DNA from: Kumtagia ephedrae
Lineage (GTDB): Bacteria > Pseudomonadota > Alphaproteobacteria > Rhizobiales > Rhizobiaceae
Length of the DNA: 64,000 nucleotides
Direction: 5' to 3'
NCBI RefSeq assembly: GCF_003012745.1
Contig: NZ_PXYK01000003.1
Span: 62,001 to 126,000, forward strand
Below, piece after piece: positions 48,637-56,282 of this stretch (its first letter is position 1; the number at the start of each line of letters is the position of its first letter). Position numbers and translations under genes: made by a program. The notes below the pieces were generated by a model, which saw only the letters and a list, made by a program, of their open reading frames with translations, was not told the origin of the DNA and made no database searches.

Positions 48637-49707
48637 ATGAACAAGCCTGTTGCCGATCCGACGCTGCAATCGCTCGACGCGCGCTCGCGCGACATTTTCC
48701 GGCGCATTGTCGATTCCTATCTGCTCGACGGCGAGCCGCTCGGCTCGCGCAGCCTGTCACGCATGCTGCCGGCGACGCTGTCGCCCGCCACCGTGCGCAA
48801 CGTCATGAGCGACCTCGAACAGCTCGGCCTGATCTATGCGCCGCATATTTCGGCTGGCCGGCTGCCGACCCAGAAGGGACTGCGCTTCTTCGTCGACGCG
48901 TTCCTCGAGCTTGGCGACCTCACCGAGGACGAGCGGCGGTCGATCGATTCGCAGATCAAGGCGTCGGGCGAAGGGATGTCGATCGAGCAGATGCTGACCG
49001 ATGCAAGCCAGATGCTGTCCGGCGTTTCGCGCGGCGCCGGCCTGGTGCTGACGGCCAAGCACGAGACGCCGCTGAAGCATATCGAGTTCATTCAGCTCGA
49101 GCCGGAGCGGGCGCTGGCCATCATGGTGTCGCAGAACGGCGACGTCGAGAACCGCGTTGTCGACCTGCCCCCCGGCGTCACGATCTCGCAGCTCCAGGAG
49201 GCGACCAACTTCCTCAACGCCCATATCCGCGGGCGCACGCTGGGCGAGGCGCGCGCCGATATCGAGCGCATCAAGCAGGAGACGCGGGCCGCGCTCGACA
49301 CGCTGTCGCAGCAGCTGGTGGAGAAGGGGCTGGCGGTCTGGGCGGGCGCCGAGAGCGGCCTGCCGGCGCGTCTCATCGTGCGCGGCCGCGCCAACCTGCT
49401 CGAAAGCGTGACCGCGCAGGCCGACCTCGACCTGCTCAAGCACCTGTTCGACGACCTCGAGACGCAGGACGGCATGATCCAGCTGCTCGATCTTGCCGAG
49501 GCCGGATCGGGCGTGCGCATCTTCATCGGCTCGGAGAACAAGCTGTTCTCGCTGTCCGGCTCGTCGCTGGTGGTGGCGCCCTACCGCGACAAGGACGCGC
49601 GCGTTGTCGGTGCGCTCGGCGTCATCGGCCCGACGCGGCTCAACTATGCGCGCATCGTGCCGATGGTCGACTACACCGCGCAGCTCATCTCGCGCATGCT
49701 GCGGTAG
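48637..49707 (+). CDS. hrcA: Heat-inducible transcription repressor HrcA
   Basis: The product is 356 aa. The N-terminal winged helix ([20 protein letters not shown] through [16 protein letters not shown]) and the [16 protein letters not shown] motif are diagnostic for HrcA. The inserted dimerisation domain and GAF-like C-terminus ([38 protein letters not shown]) follow. It represses groESL through CIRCE. In many alphaproteobacteria hrcA is followed by grpE; here the next gene is a convergent DCC-family gene and no grpE is present. No CIRCE copy was seen. Confidence 0.94.
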   Translation: MNKPVADPTLQSLDARSRDIFRRIVDSYLLDGEPLGSRSLSRMLPATLSPATVRNVMSDLEQLGLIYAPHISAGRLPTQKGLRFFVDAFLELGDLTEDERRSIDSQIKASGEGMSIEQMLTDASQMLSGVSRGAGLVLTAKHETPLKHIEFIQLEPERALAIMVSQNGDVENRVVDLPPGVTISQLQEATNFLNAHIRGRTLGEARADIERIKQETRAALDTLSQQLVEKGLAVWAGAESGLPARLIVRGRANLLESVTAQADLDLLKHLFDDLETQDGMIQLLDLAEAGSGVRIFIGSENKLFSLSGSSLVVAPYRDKDARVVGALGVIGPTRLNYARIVPMVDYTAQLISRMLR

Positions 49708-49781
49708 GCTTCAGTTCAGCCGGCTTCGTTCGAGTGCCTCGATCCGCCCCGCATAAATCAGGGCGAGGCAGCGCACCGATC

Positions 49782-50225
49782 TCAACCGATCAGTCGGCTT
49801 CGCAGCCCGGGCGAGGGGACGTCGCAGCTCTCCTTCCGGCCGAACAGGGCGTAGCGGTTCGCCGCGATCCGCGCATAGAGCCAGTCGCGTGAGCGGCGCG
49901 GCAGCAGATTCAGCGCCGTGGCCGCCCTCCACGGCCAGCCGAGCTCGCGCATGACGGCGACGAGGCTGTCCATGCGCAAGTAGCCGGCGCCGCCGATCAG
50001 CACGAGATTGGTTTCATAGACGTCCGTCGGCAGGCCGAAGTGCCGGAACAGGCTTTCGCCGAGCGGCGATTGTGCGGTGGCGAAGCGGAAGCGCTGCGAG
50101 CGATCCAACCGCGCCACCAGGCGGGCGAAGCCCGAACAGAGCACGCAGGCGGCATCGAAGACGATCAGCGGCCGACCGCCGAGTTCCGCCGGCAGGATGT
50201 TCGCCAGTTTTTCGTATTCGGGCAT
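49782..50225 (-). CDS. Thiol-disulfide oxidoreductase DCC family protein
   Basis: The 147-aa product carries LIVFDAACVLCSGFARLVA, the DxxCVLC motif that names the DCC family, and the FRFATAQSP and LVLIGGAGYLRMDSLVAVMR blocks. The fold resembles thioredoxin. It may act as a redox or assembly protein. The start at MPEYEKLAN is preceded by a weak site; an in-frame ATG eight residues upstream is possible. Confidence 0.82.
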   Translation of the reverse strand: MPEYEKLANILPAELGGRPLIVFDAACVLCSGFARLVARLDRSQRFRFATAQSPLGESLFRHFGLPTDVYETNLVLIGGAGYLRMDSLVAVMRELGWPWRAATALNLLPRRSRDWLYARIAANRYALFGRKESCDVPSPGLRSRLIG

Positions 50226-50354
50226 TTCGGCCCCCTGCTTCGTCATCAACGTAGTGGTGGCCGCGCCTTGCGCAAGCGGCGTCGGCGTCGCAGCCTTGCG
50301 GGGATTCGCATTGATCGTAGGCAGGCGATCATCTCTCAGGCTCGGGAGGAACGA

Positions 50355-50771
50355 ATGGCGAAGACCGACTTCAAGTCCGTGGACGACTATCTGGCGTCGC
50401 AGCCTGAATCCGCAAAGACCGTGCTGGCGCGCGTACGGGCAGCCATTTGCAAGGCCTTGCCGGCGGCCGAGGAGGTGATCTCGTATCAGATCCCGGTCTA
50501 CAAGGTGGAAGGCCGGAGCGTGATCTACTTCTCGGGCTGGAAGAAGCACTATTCGCTCTATCCGGCGACGGAAGCGCTGGTCGCGGCTTTCAGGAACGAA
50601 CTGACGCCGTATGAGGTGGAGAAGGGGACGATGCGCTTTCCGCTGGCGGAGCCGGTCCCCGAGGCGCTGATCGGAAGGATCGCCACGTTTCGGGCGAAAG
50701 AAACGGCCGAAGCCGATAGGGCCAAGGCCACCGCGCCGAAGATAGCGAGGAGGCCGGTGGCCGGCAGCTAG
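50355..50771 (+). CDS. DUF1801-family protein
   Basis: The 138-aa product starts MAKTDFKSVDDYLASQPESA, with CKALPAAEEVISYQIPVYKV and VIYFSGWKKHYSLYPAT, the core of the DUF1801 (YdhG-like) family. A strong GGGAGGA site precedes the ATG. The C-terminal Lys/Ala tail is likely disordered. The function is unknown. Confidence 0.85.
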   Translation: MAKTDFKSVDDYLASQPESAKTVLARVRAAICKALPAAEEVISYQIPVYKVEGRSVIYFSGWKKHYSLYPATEALVAAFRNELTPYEVEKGTMRFPLAEPVPEALIGRIATFRAKETAEADRAKATAPKIARRPVAGS

Positions 50772-50783
50772 CTTGGCCAGTCG

Positions 50784-50981
50784 TCAGCCGATCGAGCCCT
50801 GCCGGCGCATTCCGGCCGAGCGCTCACGAAACGAAGCGGGCGAGTGCAACGTCTCGACGCCACGGCGTCGGGCACAGGCGGGGCCCGGGCCGCGCATGTA
50901 GTGCCGCTCCGGCCGATAGGTCGGCGCGATGAATTCGCGAACCGCGAAGGCGCACGTCGTCAGGCGTGTCCAGATAGCCAT
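50784..50981 (-). CDS. Small Arg-rich hypothetical protein, 65 aa
   Basis: The frame MAIWTRLTTCAFAVREFIAP is preceded by AGGGAT at a suitable distance and carries an Arg-rich body. It is convergent with the DUF1801 gene. No domain is recognised, and it could be chance in GC-rich DNA. Confidence 0.4.
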   Translation of the reverse strand: MAIWTRLTTCAFAVREFIAPTYRPERHYMRGPGPACARRRGVETLHSPASFRERSAGMRRQGSIG

Positions 50982-51381
50982 TTTCGTCGATCCCTGTCCC
51001 TCGGATGTCCCGTCCGATTGATCCGGCATGTTAGCCGGCGATCGTGAATCCTCCGTGAATGACATGTTAACGTCCGCCCGAAAATCAGTTGCTTCATGGT
51101 CGAAATGCGGTTTTGGCGAGGTATTTTGTTGCCGAATGCCCGCTTTTGCCCTGATGTGACTTTCACACCACATCGGTTTCGCAACGATGACGCCGATCCC
51201 TGCTTTGGTTTCGGGTCCCGTTACGGAAGCCCCGCCGCCGGCGGGAAGAAATCCGGCGGGCACGGAACCCCCATGCCCGCCGGGCGTTGGCAAGGCAGCC
51301 GGGCGACCGGCTAGGCCAGGTGCAGCGAGGGCACCTCCCTGACCGCTTCAGCAGCAATCAGAACAGGAAAGGGACAGAGCC
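50982..51381. other. 400-bp leader region upstream of the yciE-like gene
   Basis: No gene is supported here. The stretch is locally richer in A and T and ends with an EcfG-type promoter and a GC-rich leader. Confidence 0.5.
51264..51288 (+). promoter_or_regulatory. EcfG-type general stress promoter
   Basis: GGAAC at 51264-51268 and CGTT at 51285-51288 are separated by 16 bases, exactly the alphaproteobacterial EcfG consensus (GGAAC-N16/17-CGTT). It lies about 94 bases upstream of a DUF892/YciE ferritin-like gene, a class typical of the general stress regulon. Confidence 0.7.
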
Positions 51382-51888
51382 ATGGGCTTTTTCTCGAAAG
51401 ACATCGCTTCGCTCGACGACCTCTTCGTGCATACCCTGCGCGACATCTACTACGCCGAGAAGGAAATCGAGAAAGCGTTGCCTAAGATGATCGACAAGGC
51501 GACCAATCCGCGATTGAAGGCCGGCTTCGAGCAGCATCTCGCCGAGACGAGGGGGCAGATCGCCCGCGTCGAGGAGGTGTTCGAGATGCACGGTGTCAAG
51601 GCCAAGGAAGTGAACTGCCCGGCGATCGACGGTATCCTGGAGGAGGCCGACGAGGTGGCAGCCGACGTTGCCGACAAGAAGGTGCTCGACGCCGCCCTGA
51701 TCGCCGCCGCGCAGGCCGTCGAGCACTACGAGATCACCCGCTACGGCACGCTGATCGCCTGGGCGAAGGAACTCGGCCGTTCCGACTGCGCCTCGGTATT
51801 GGCGAAGAACCTCAAGGAAGAGGAAGCCACGGACAAGAAGCTCACGCAGATGGCTGAGAGCGGCGTGAACCTGCAGGCCGCCGAATAG
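51382..51888 (+). CDS. YciE/YciF-like ferritin-fold stress protein (DUF892)
   Basis: The 168-aa all-helical protein shows LDDLFVHTLRDIYYAEKEIE, a conserved DUF892 metal-site helix with D/E residues, then LKAGFEQHLAETRGQIARVE, and later AAQAVEHYEITRYGTLIAWA. It is related to ferritin-like di-iron proteins and is typically induced in stationary phase and osmotic stress. The EcfG promoter upstream and the strong terminator downstream define a monocistronic unit. Confidence 0.9.
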   Translation: MGFFSKDIASLDDLFVHTLRDIYYAEKEIEKALPKMIDKATNPRLKAGFEQHLAETRGQIARVEEVFEMHGVKAKEVNCPAIDGILEEADEVAADVADKKVLDAALIAAAQAVEHYEITRYGTLIAWAKELGRSDCASVLAKNLKEEEATDKKLTQMAESGVNLQAAE

Positions 51889-51909
51889 GTCTGCCGAACA
51901 AGCTTCGCG

Positions 51910-51938
51910 GGCCGGCGCCGGGAGGCGCCGGCCTTTTT
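51910..51938 (+). terminator. Rho-independent terminator after the yciE-like gene
   Basis: A perfect 10-bp GC stem (GGCCGGCGCC / GGCGCCGGCC) with a 4-base GGGA loop is followed by five Ts. It lies 21 bases after the stop. It also overlaps the end of the convergent ArsR-like gene and can serve both directions partly. Confidence 0.85.
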
Positions 51939-52617
51939 ACGCCAGAAACGTTCTCTCGAAAGCCCGGCGTCCCGGCGGCGTGAAGCGGATGGCACGGCTC
52001 TGAGCGTCCCGCCGCGCCCATTTCTGTTCGAGAATGCGGTCGAGGATGGCGGCGCCGAGCGAACCGGCAAGGTGAGAACGCCGCACGCTCCAGTCGAGGC
52101 AGGCCCGGCAGACCGGCCGGCGCTTGCCGGGCAGGGTGGAGAGGTCGATCCCCGCGGCCGCAAAGAAGGACGGGCCCGCCTTGCCCATGACGACGCCATC
52201 CTTTCCCTGATCGAGAATGCCGCGCGTGAAAAAGCCGTCCAGCATGGCGACGGCGTGCTCTCCCGCCAGATGATCGTAGCAGACGCGCGCCTCGCGCATC
52301 GAGGCATCGCGCGGACCGGGGCGGGCGCGTTTCGGCCCTGCCGTCTCGGCAACGCCCATGATGGCTTCCAGCATGGCGGCCACCTGCGGGCCGGCGAGGC
52401 GGAAATAGCGGTGGCGGCCCTGGCTCGACTGCGAGAGCAACCCGCCGTCGCCGAGTTTCGCCAGATGCGAGCTCGCCGTCGGCAGGCCGACGCCGGCCTC
52501 CAGCGCCAGCTCGCTGGCCGTCAGGGCACCGCCGTCCATAAGCGCGCTCAGCATGTTGGCCCGTGCCGGATCGCCGACCAGGCTGGCAATTCTGGCTATG
52601 TCAGGCCCTTCACGCAT
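51937..52617 (-). CDS. ArsR-family (winged-helix) transcriptional regulator
   Basis: The 226-aa protein has an ArsR-type winged helix-turn-helix in residues 5-90: IASLVGDPARANMLSALMDG, ELALEAGVGLPTASSHLAKL and QGRHRYFRLAGPQVAAMLEA. A longer C-terminal domain follows with VCYDHLAGEHAVAMLDGFF and the Cys pair CRACLDWSVRRSHLAGSLGA. The CYDHLAG motif and this architecture recur in Rhizobiales ArsR-like proteins. Potential metal or redox Cys residues are present, but no ligand is assigned. Confidence 0.85.
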   Translation of the reverse strand: MREGPDIARIASLVGDPARANMLSALMDGGALTASELALEAGVGLPTASSHLAKLGDGGLLSQSSQGRHRYFRLAGPQVAAMLEAIMGVAETAGPKRARPGPRDASMREARVCYDHLAGEHAVAMLDGFFTRGILDQGKDGVVMGKAGPSFFAAAGIDLSTLPGKRRPVCRACLDWSVRRSHLAGSLGAAILDRILEQKWARRDAQSRAIRFTPPGRRAFERTFLA

Positions 52618-52688
52618 GGTTTGATCCTAGTCGAAGCATCTTCGTCAGGCAATCGCTAGTCTGAAGGCATCGCAGACTGGAGACGACG

Positions 52689-52907
52689 ATGCCGACACAT
52701 CCTGCCACTTCCTTTGCCAACCCCGCGGCCGGCCCCTTCCGCGGCCCGATCTGCTCGGCCGTCGCGATGCTTGCTGCTTGGTACGACCGCTATTGTCAGC
52801 GCCGCGACCTCGCCGAGCTTGACGACCGCCTGCTCGCCGACATCGGCATGAGCCGCAAGCAGGCGCTGACCGAAAGCGCGGTTCCCTTCTGGCGCACCAA
52901 GCGCTGA
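52689..52907 (+). CDS. DUF1127-family small protein
   Basis: The 72-aa product has an N-terminal low-complexity segment then the DUF1127 motif: WYDRYCQRRDLAELDDRLLA followed by DIGMSRKQA, with conserved Arg, Leu-Asp and the DIG-x-S/T-R ending. DUF1127 proteins are short regulators, some of which act on RNA in phosphate or stress responses in alphaproteobacteria. It is divergent from the ArsR-like gene. Confidence 0.85.
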   Translation: MPTHPATSFANPAAGPFRGPICSAVAMLAAWYDRYCQRRDLAELDDRLLADIGMSRKQALTESAVPFWRTKR

Positions 52908-52999
52908 GCGGAACGGGAGGCTAACATGTTGGCCTGCCTGACAGTTCGATGCCGGTCGAAGTGCCGGCACAGCAGTTTTCCCAAAAAAAGAGGGCTTCC

Positions 53000-53332
53000 A
53001 TGGCCATCACCTGTTTCATCCGCTACGAGATCGACCCGTTCAAGAAGGAGGCGTTCGAGCAGTATGCCCGCGACTGGGGGCAGGCGATCCCGCGCTGCGG
53101 CGCTGATCTCATCGGCTACTTCACGCCGCATGAGGGTTCGGCCACGACCGCCTACGGTGTCTACACTGTCGAAAGCCTCGCCGCCTATGAGGCCTATCGC
53201 GTCCGTCTGGCGGCCGATCCGTTGGGCCGGGAGAACTATGAGTTCGCCCGCCGGGAGCGCTTCATCCTGCGTGAGGACCGCATCTTCCTGAAGCTCGCTT
53301 CGGCGCCGCACGGCAAAAGGCTGGAGCCATGA
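53000..53332 (+). CDS. NIPSNAP-family protein
   Basis: The 110-aa product from [20 protein letters not shown] is a single NIPSNAP domain (ferredoxin-like alpha-beta barrel). [20 protein letters not shown] and the C-terminal [13 protein letters not shown] fit the family. Its stop overlaps the next gene by ATGA, so it is coupled to the antibiotic biosynthesis monooxygenase-type gene. The function is unknown. Confidence 0.85.
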   Translation: MAITCFIRYEIDPFKKEAFEQYARDWGQAIPRCGADLIGYFTPHEGSATTAYGVYTVESLAAYEAYRVRLAADPLGRENYEFARRERFILREDRIFLKLASAPHGKRLEP

Positions 53333-53672
53333 TCGCGGTCATCTTCGAAGTCGAGCCGAGCGCCGGCCGTCGCGACGCTTATCTCGACCTTGCCGCCGAT
53401 CTCAAGCCGGCTCTGCAGGGGATCGACGGGTTCATCTCGGTCGAACGTTTCGAGAGCCTTGCCACACCGGGAAGCTGCTGTCGCTTTCCTTCTGGCGCGA
53501 CGAGGAGGCGGTGAAGGCCTGGCGCAACACGGACCGCCATCGCCTCGCGCAGGCTGCCGGGCGCGGCGGTGTCTTCGCGAATTACCGGCTGCGTATTGCC
53601 CATGTGCTGCGCGACTACGGCCTCGACGACCGTGCCGAGGCGCCGGCCGACAGCCGGCAGGCTCATGGATAG
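53329..53672 (+). pseudogene. Antibiotic biosynthesis monooxygenase-domain protein with a frameshift
   Basis: The first frame reads [20 protein letters not shown], then LAADLKPALQGIDGFISVER and FESLATPG. At about 53475-53480 the frame breaks; one base over it continues KLLSLSFWRDEEAVKAWRNT, HRLAQAAGRGGVFANYRLRI, then a normal stop at 53672. A missing G in a G-run (GGG to GGGG) would restore a full 114-residue ABM domain. As given, the protein would end early at 53514. The two halves fit the ABM family closely, so the break is recent or an assembly error. Confidence 0.8.
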
Positions 53673-53674
53673 TT

Positions 53675-54658
53675 CTAGGCATTGCCGATCAGCACGCCGG
53701 CGCCGAACACCAGCGCGCCGCCCAGCACTACCTGGAAGGCGGCGCGCAGGAACGGCGTCTCCATGAAACGGTTCTGGATGAAGGCGATCGCCCACAGTTC
53801 GACGAAGACGACGGCCGCGGCGATCGCGGTGGCCGTCCAGAAATGCGGGATCAGATAGGGCAGGGCGTGGCCCAGTCCACCGACCGCCGTCATGATGCCC
53901 GAAGACAGCCCACGCGCCAGCGGCGAGCCACGCCCGGACAGCTTTCCGTCGTCGTGGGCGGCCTCGGTGAAGCCCATGGAGATGCCGGCGCCGACCGACG
54001 CCGACAGCCCGACGAGGAACGTCTGCCACGTGTCGCCGGTGGCGAAGGCGGCGGCGAAGATCGGCGCCAGCGTCGACACGGAGCCGTCCATGAGGCCTGC
54101 GAGGCCCGGTTGCACATAGGTCAGGATGAATTTCCGGCGCTCATCGTCCTGTTCCTGCGCGCGCACGTCCTCCGGCAGGTGGGCGGCGCCAAGACGGCGG
54201 GCGAGCGATTCGTGACTCTTTTCCGCCGCCGCCAGATCGCCAAGCAGCTTTCTTGTGCCGGCGTCGGCGCTGCGCTTGGCGGCTTCAGCGTAGAAGCGCT
54301 GCGCCGCCTGCTCCATCGCTTCGGCCTGGACGCGCACCTTCTCCAGCCCCAGCGGCCGCACCAGCCAGTCCGGCGTGCGATGATAATAGCCGCTGACATG
54401 CTCGCGCCGGATCAGCGGAATGCGCTCGCCGAAGCGGGTGCGGTGCAGTTCGATCAGCGCCGCGCGATGGCGCTCCTCCTCGTCAGCCATCTCGTCGAAC
54501 ACGGCGGCCGAATGCGGATAGTCGTCGCGCAGTCCGTCGGCATAGGCGCGATAGATGCGGCCGTCGTCCTCCTCCGACGAGATGGCTAAGGCCAGCACCT
54601 CCTGCTCGCCGAGGGACGCGAAGGAGCGGCGGCTGAAGCCGAAGACACGGGAAAACAT
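53675..54658 (-). CDS. mbfA: MbfA-type membrane-bound ferritin/VIT1 iron exporter
   Basis: The 327-aa protein fuses an N-terminal erythrin/ferritin-like domain (about residues 1-165: EEDDGRIYRAYADGLRDDY with Glu ligands, FDEMADEEERHRAALIEL) to a C-terminal VIT1/CCC1 membrane domain (about 175-327: YVQPGLAGLMDGSVSTLAPI, SMGFTEAAHDDGK, then four to five helices). In rhizobia and Agrobacterium this protein exports iron and protects against peroxide, and it is repressed by Irr. A perfect ICE palindrome 16 bases upstream supports the same control here. Confidence 0.92.
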   Translation of the reverse strand: MFSRVFGFSRRSFASLGEQEVLALAISSEEDDGRIYRAYADGLRDDYPHSAAVFDEMADEEERHRAALIELHRTRFGERIPLIRREHVSGYYHRTPDWLVRPLGLEKVRVQAEAMEQAAQRFYAEAAKRSADAGTRKLLGDLAAAEKSHESLARRLGAAHLPEDVRAQEQDDERRKFILTYVQPGLAGLMDGSVSTLAPIFAAAFATGDTWQTFLVGLSASVGAGISMGFTEAAHDDGKLSGRGSPLARGLSSGIMTAVGGLGHALPYLIPHFWTATAIAAAVVFVELWAIAFIQNRFMETPFLRAAFQVVLGGALVFGAGVLIGNA

Positions 54659-54671
54659 GAGACAATTCCAT

Positions 54672-54694
54672 TAGTTTAGAATAATTCTAAACTA
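54672..54694. promoter_or_regulatory. Irr-type iron control element (ICE) upstream of mbfA
   Basis: A 23-bp palindrome contains the core GTTTAGAATAATTCTAAAC. The published ICE consensus is TTTAGAANNNTTCTAAA, so the match is perfect. It lies 13 to 36 bases upstream of the mbfA ATG and is where Irr would block transcription under iron limitation. Confidence 0.88.
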
Positions 54695-54750
54695 GGAGGC
54701 CAGGCAAGCAGGGTCAAGGACTGCACGTCACCGAGCAGCGCCCCTTCCTA

Positions 54751-54788
54751 TAGGCAAACCATCACCTATATTGACGAAGCTTTGCCTA
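54751..54788 (+). promoter_or_regulatory. Inverted repeat upstream of the HTH-like gene
   Basis: TAGGCAAA (54751-54758) and TTTGCCTA (54781-54788) form a perfect 8-bp inverted repeat with a 22-base spacer, ending 15 bases before the ATG at 54804. The spacing equals about three helical turns between centres, as for a dimer-of-dimers operator. Confidence 0.45.
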
Positions 54789-54803
54789 ACGAAAGGAAAC
54801 CCG

Positions 54804-55118
54804 ATGCCGGACAGGAAGCCGCTCGACACCAAACCCGTGCTCGATCTGATCGCCTCGATCGAGGCGGATCTGCAGCGCCTGAAGGCGATGCTGGAAGTGC
54901 CGCCCGAAGTCTTCGACCCTGCCAATCCGCACAACAAGGCGGCGGATGGCAAGCTGACGCCCGAGGGCGTCGAATGCTGCTACCGGATGTTCGACGAAGG
55001 CCAGAGCCGCTATTCGGTGGCGCGCGCCATGAAGATCTCCTTCGCCGCCGCCACCCACCGGTTCAATGCCTGGCGCAAGGCGGGCGGGGCCAAGCGCAAG
55101 ATGGCGCTGATGGGGTGA
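54804..55118 (+). CDS. Small helix-turn-helix-like protein of unknown function
   Basis: The 104-aa product from MPDRKPLDTKPVLDLIASIE has a leading helical segment, then EGVECCYRMFDEGQSRYSVA and RAMKISFAAATHRFNAWRKA, which reads like a helix-turn-helix (Y-x-M-F-x-x-G-x-S-x-x-x-V-A-x-x-M-x-I). A good AAAGGAA site precedes the ATG. An 8-bp inverted repeat (TAGGCAAA / TTTGCCTA) flanks the region just upstream, consistent with self-control. I cannot name the family. Confidence 0.65.
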   Translation: MPDRKPLDTKPVLDLIASIEADLQRLKAMLEVPPEVFDPANPHNKAADGKLTPEGVECCYRMFDEGQSRYSVARAMKISFAAATHRFNAWRKAGGAKRKMALMG

Positions 55119-55140
55119 AGGGTTGGACGGAGCGACGAGA

Positions 55141-55485
55141 TCAGCTCTTGCCCAGAAAATCCGCCCGGTGCGGTGTGAAGGAATCGACCAGCCGCCCGGC
55201 TTCCAGCGCCTTCACGCCATGCGTCACATTGGACGGCGCGATAAAGCTGTCGCCGGCCGACAGCACCGCGGTGTGGTCGCCGACCGTCACCTCGAAGCGC
55301 CCCGCGGCGACATAGCTCGCCTGCACATGCGGGTGCGAATGCAGCACGCCGACGCCGCCCTTCTCGAAGGCGAACTCGACCAGCATCAACTCGTCGGTAT
55401 GCAGCAGCACGCGGCGGCGGTTGCCGTCGGGCGTGGCGGTCCAGTCGCCTTGCGTACCGTATGCGAACAGTTCTTGCCCGGTCAT
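55141..55485 (-). CDS. Cupin-domain (KdgF-like) protein
   Basis: The 114-aa single cupin has the metal-site motif HSHPHVQASYVAAGRFEVTV with the HxH and a later GDSFIAPSNVTHGV that supplies the last His. This is the small KdgF-type cupin of pectin and uronate catabolism, which helps open unsaturated uronates. It is the last gene of the minus-strand hexuronate operon, 32 bases after kduD. Confidence 0.85.
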   Translation of the reverse strand: MTGQELFAYGTQGDWTATPDGNRRRVLLHTDELMLVEFAFEKGGVGVLHSHPHVQASYVAAGRFEVTVGDHTAVLSAGDSFIAPSNVTHGVKALEAGRLVDSFTPHRADFLGKS

Positions 55486-55517
55486 CGACAGTCTCCCTGG
55501 GTTCGGCCGGCCAAGCG

Positions 55518-56282
55518 CTAGCGCGCCAGCCAGCCGCCATCCACCGGCACCACGGCGCCGTGCATGTATTTCGACGCCGGCGCCAGCAGGAACACGGCGG
55601 CGTCGCCGATATCGGCCGCCTCGCCCCACCGCCCGGCCGGGATGCGGCCGAGGATGGCGGCGCTGCGGTCGGGGTCGTTGCGCAAGGCTTCCGTGTTGTT
55701 GGTGACGATGTAGCCGGGTGCGACGCTGTTGACGTTTATGCCCTTGCCTGCCCATTCGCACGCGAGCAGCTTCGTCAGCCCGGCGACGCCGTGCTTGGAG
55801 GCCGTGTAGGAGGCGACGCGGATGCCTCCCTGGAAGGAGAGCAAGGAGGCAATGTTGACGATGCGACCCTGCCGCCCGGCGCCGAGCACTTGCCTGCCAA
55901 AAGCCTGGCAGAGCAGGAAAGTGGTCTTCAGGTTGATATCCATCACCTCGTCCCAGTCGGCGAGACTGAGCTCGACCGCGTCGGCGCGGCGGATGATGCC
56001 TGCATTGTTGACCAGCCCGTCGAGCGGCCCGCTTTTCTGCCAGACCCGGTCGAGCATCCCCTGCACGCCGGCGGTGTCGGCGAGATCGTATCGGACAGCG
56101 TCGTAGCGCCCACCGGCCTCCGCCACCAGCGCCGCCGTCTCCTCCATCGACGAGCGGCCGACGCCGATCACCGCGCCGCCGGCTCGCGCCACCGAGACGC
56201 AGATGCCCTGGCCGATACCGGTGTTGGCGCCGGTCACCATGATCCGCTTGCCGGCAAGGCTGAAGGCGGAAGAATCCGTCAC
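55518..56282 (-). CDS. kduD: 2-dehydro-3-deoxy-D-gluconate 5-dehydrogenase
   Basis: The 254-aa SDR starts with a GTG that overlaps the kduI stop. The cofactor loop TGANTGIG is at residues 17-24, NNAG at 92-95, and Ser146-Tyr159-Lys163 form the catalytic triad (YTASKHG). The context with kduI and the KduD-like SFQGGIRVASYTASKHG and NSVAPGYIVTNNTEALRND blocks identify it. It reduces 2,5-diketo-3-deoxygluconate to KDG in the pathway from unsaturated uronates. Confidence 0.9.
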   Translation of the reverse strand: MTDSSAFSLAGKRIMVTGANTGIGQGICVSVARAGGAVIGVGRSSMEETAALVAEAGGRYDAVRYDLADTAGVQGMLDRVWQKSGPLDGLVNNAGIIRRADAVELSLADWDEVMDINLKTTFLLCQAFGRQVLGAGRQGRIVNIASLLSFQGGIRVASYTASKHGVAGLTKLLACEWAGKGINVNSVAPGYIVTNNTEALRNDPDRSAAILGRIPAGRWGEAADIGDAAVFLLAPASKYMHGAVVPVDGGWLAR

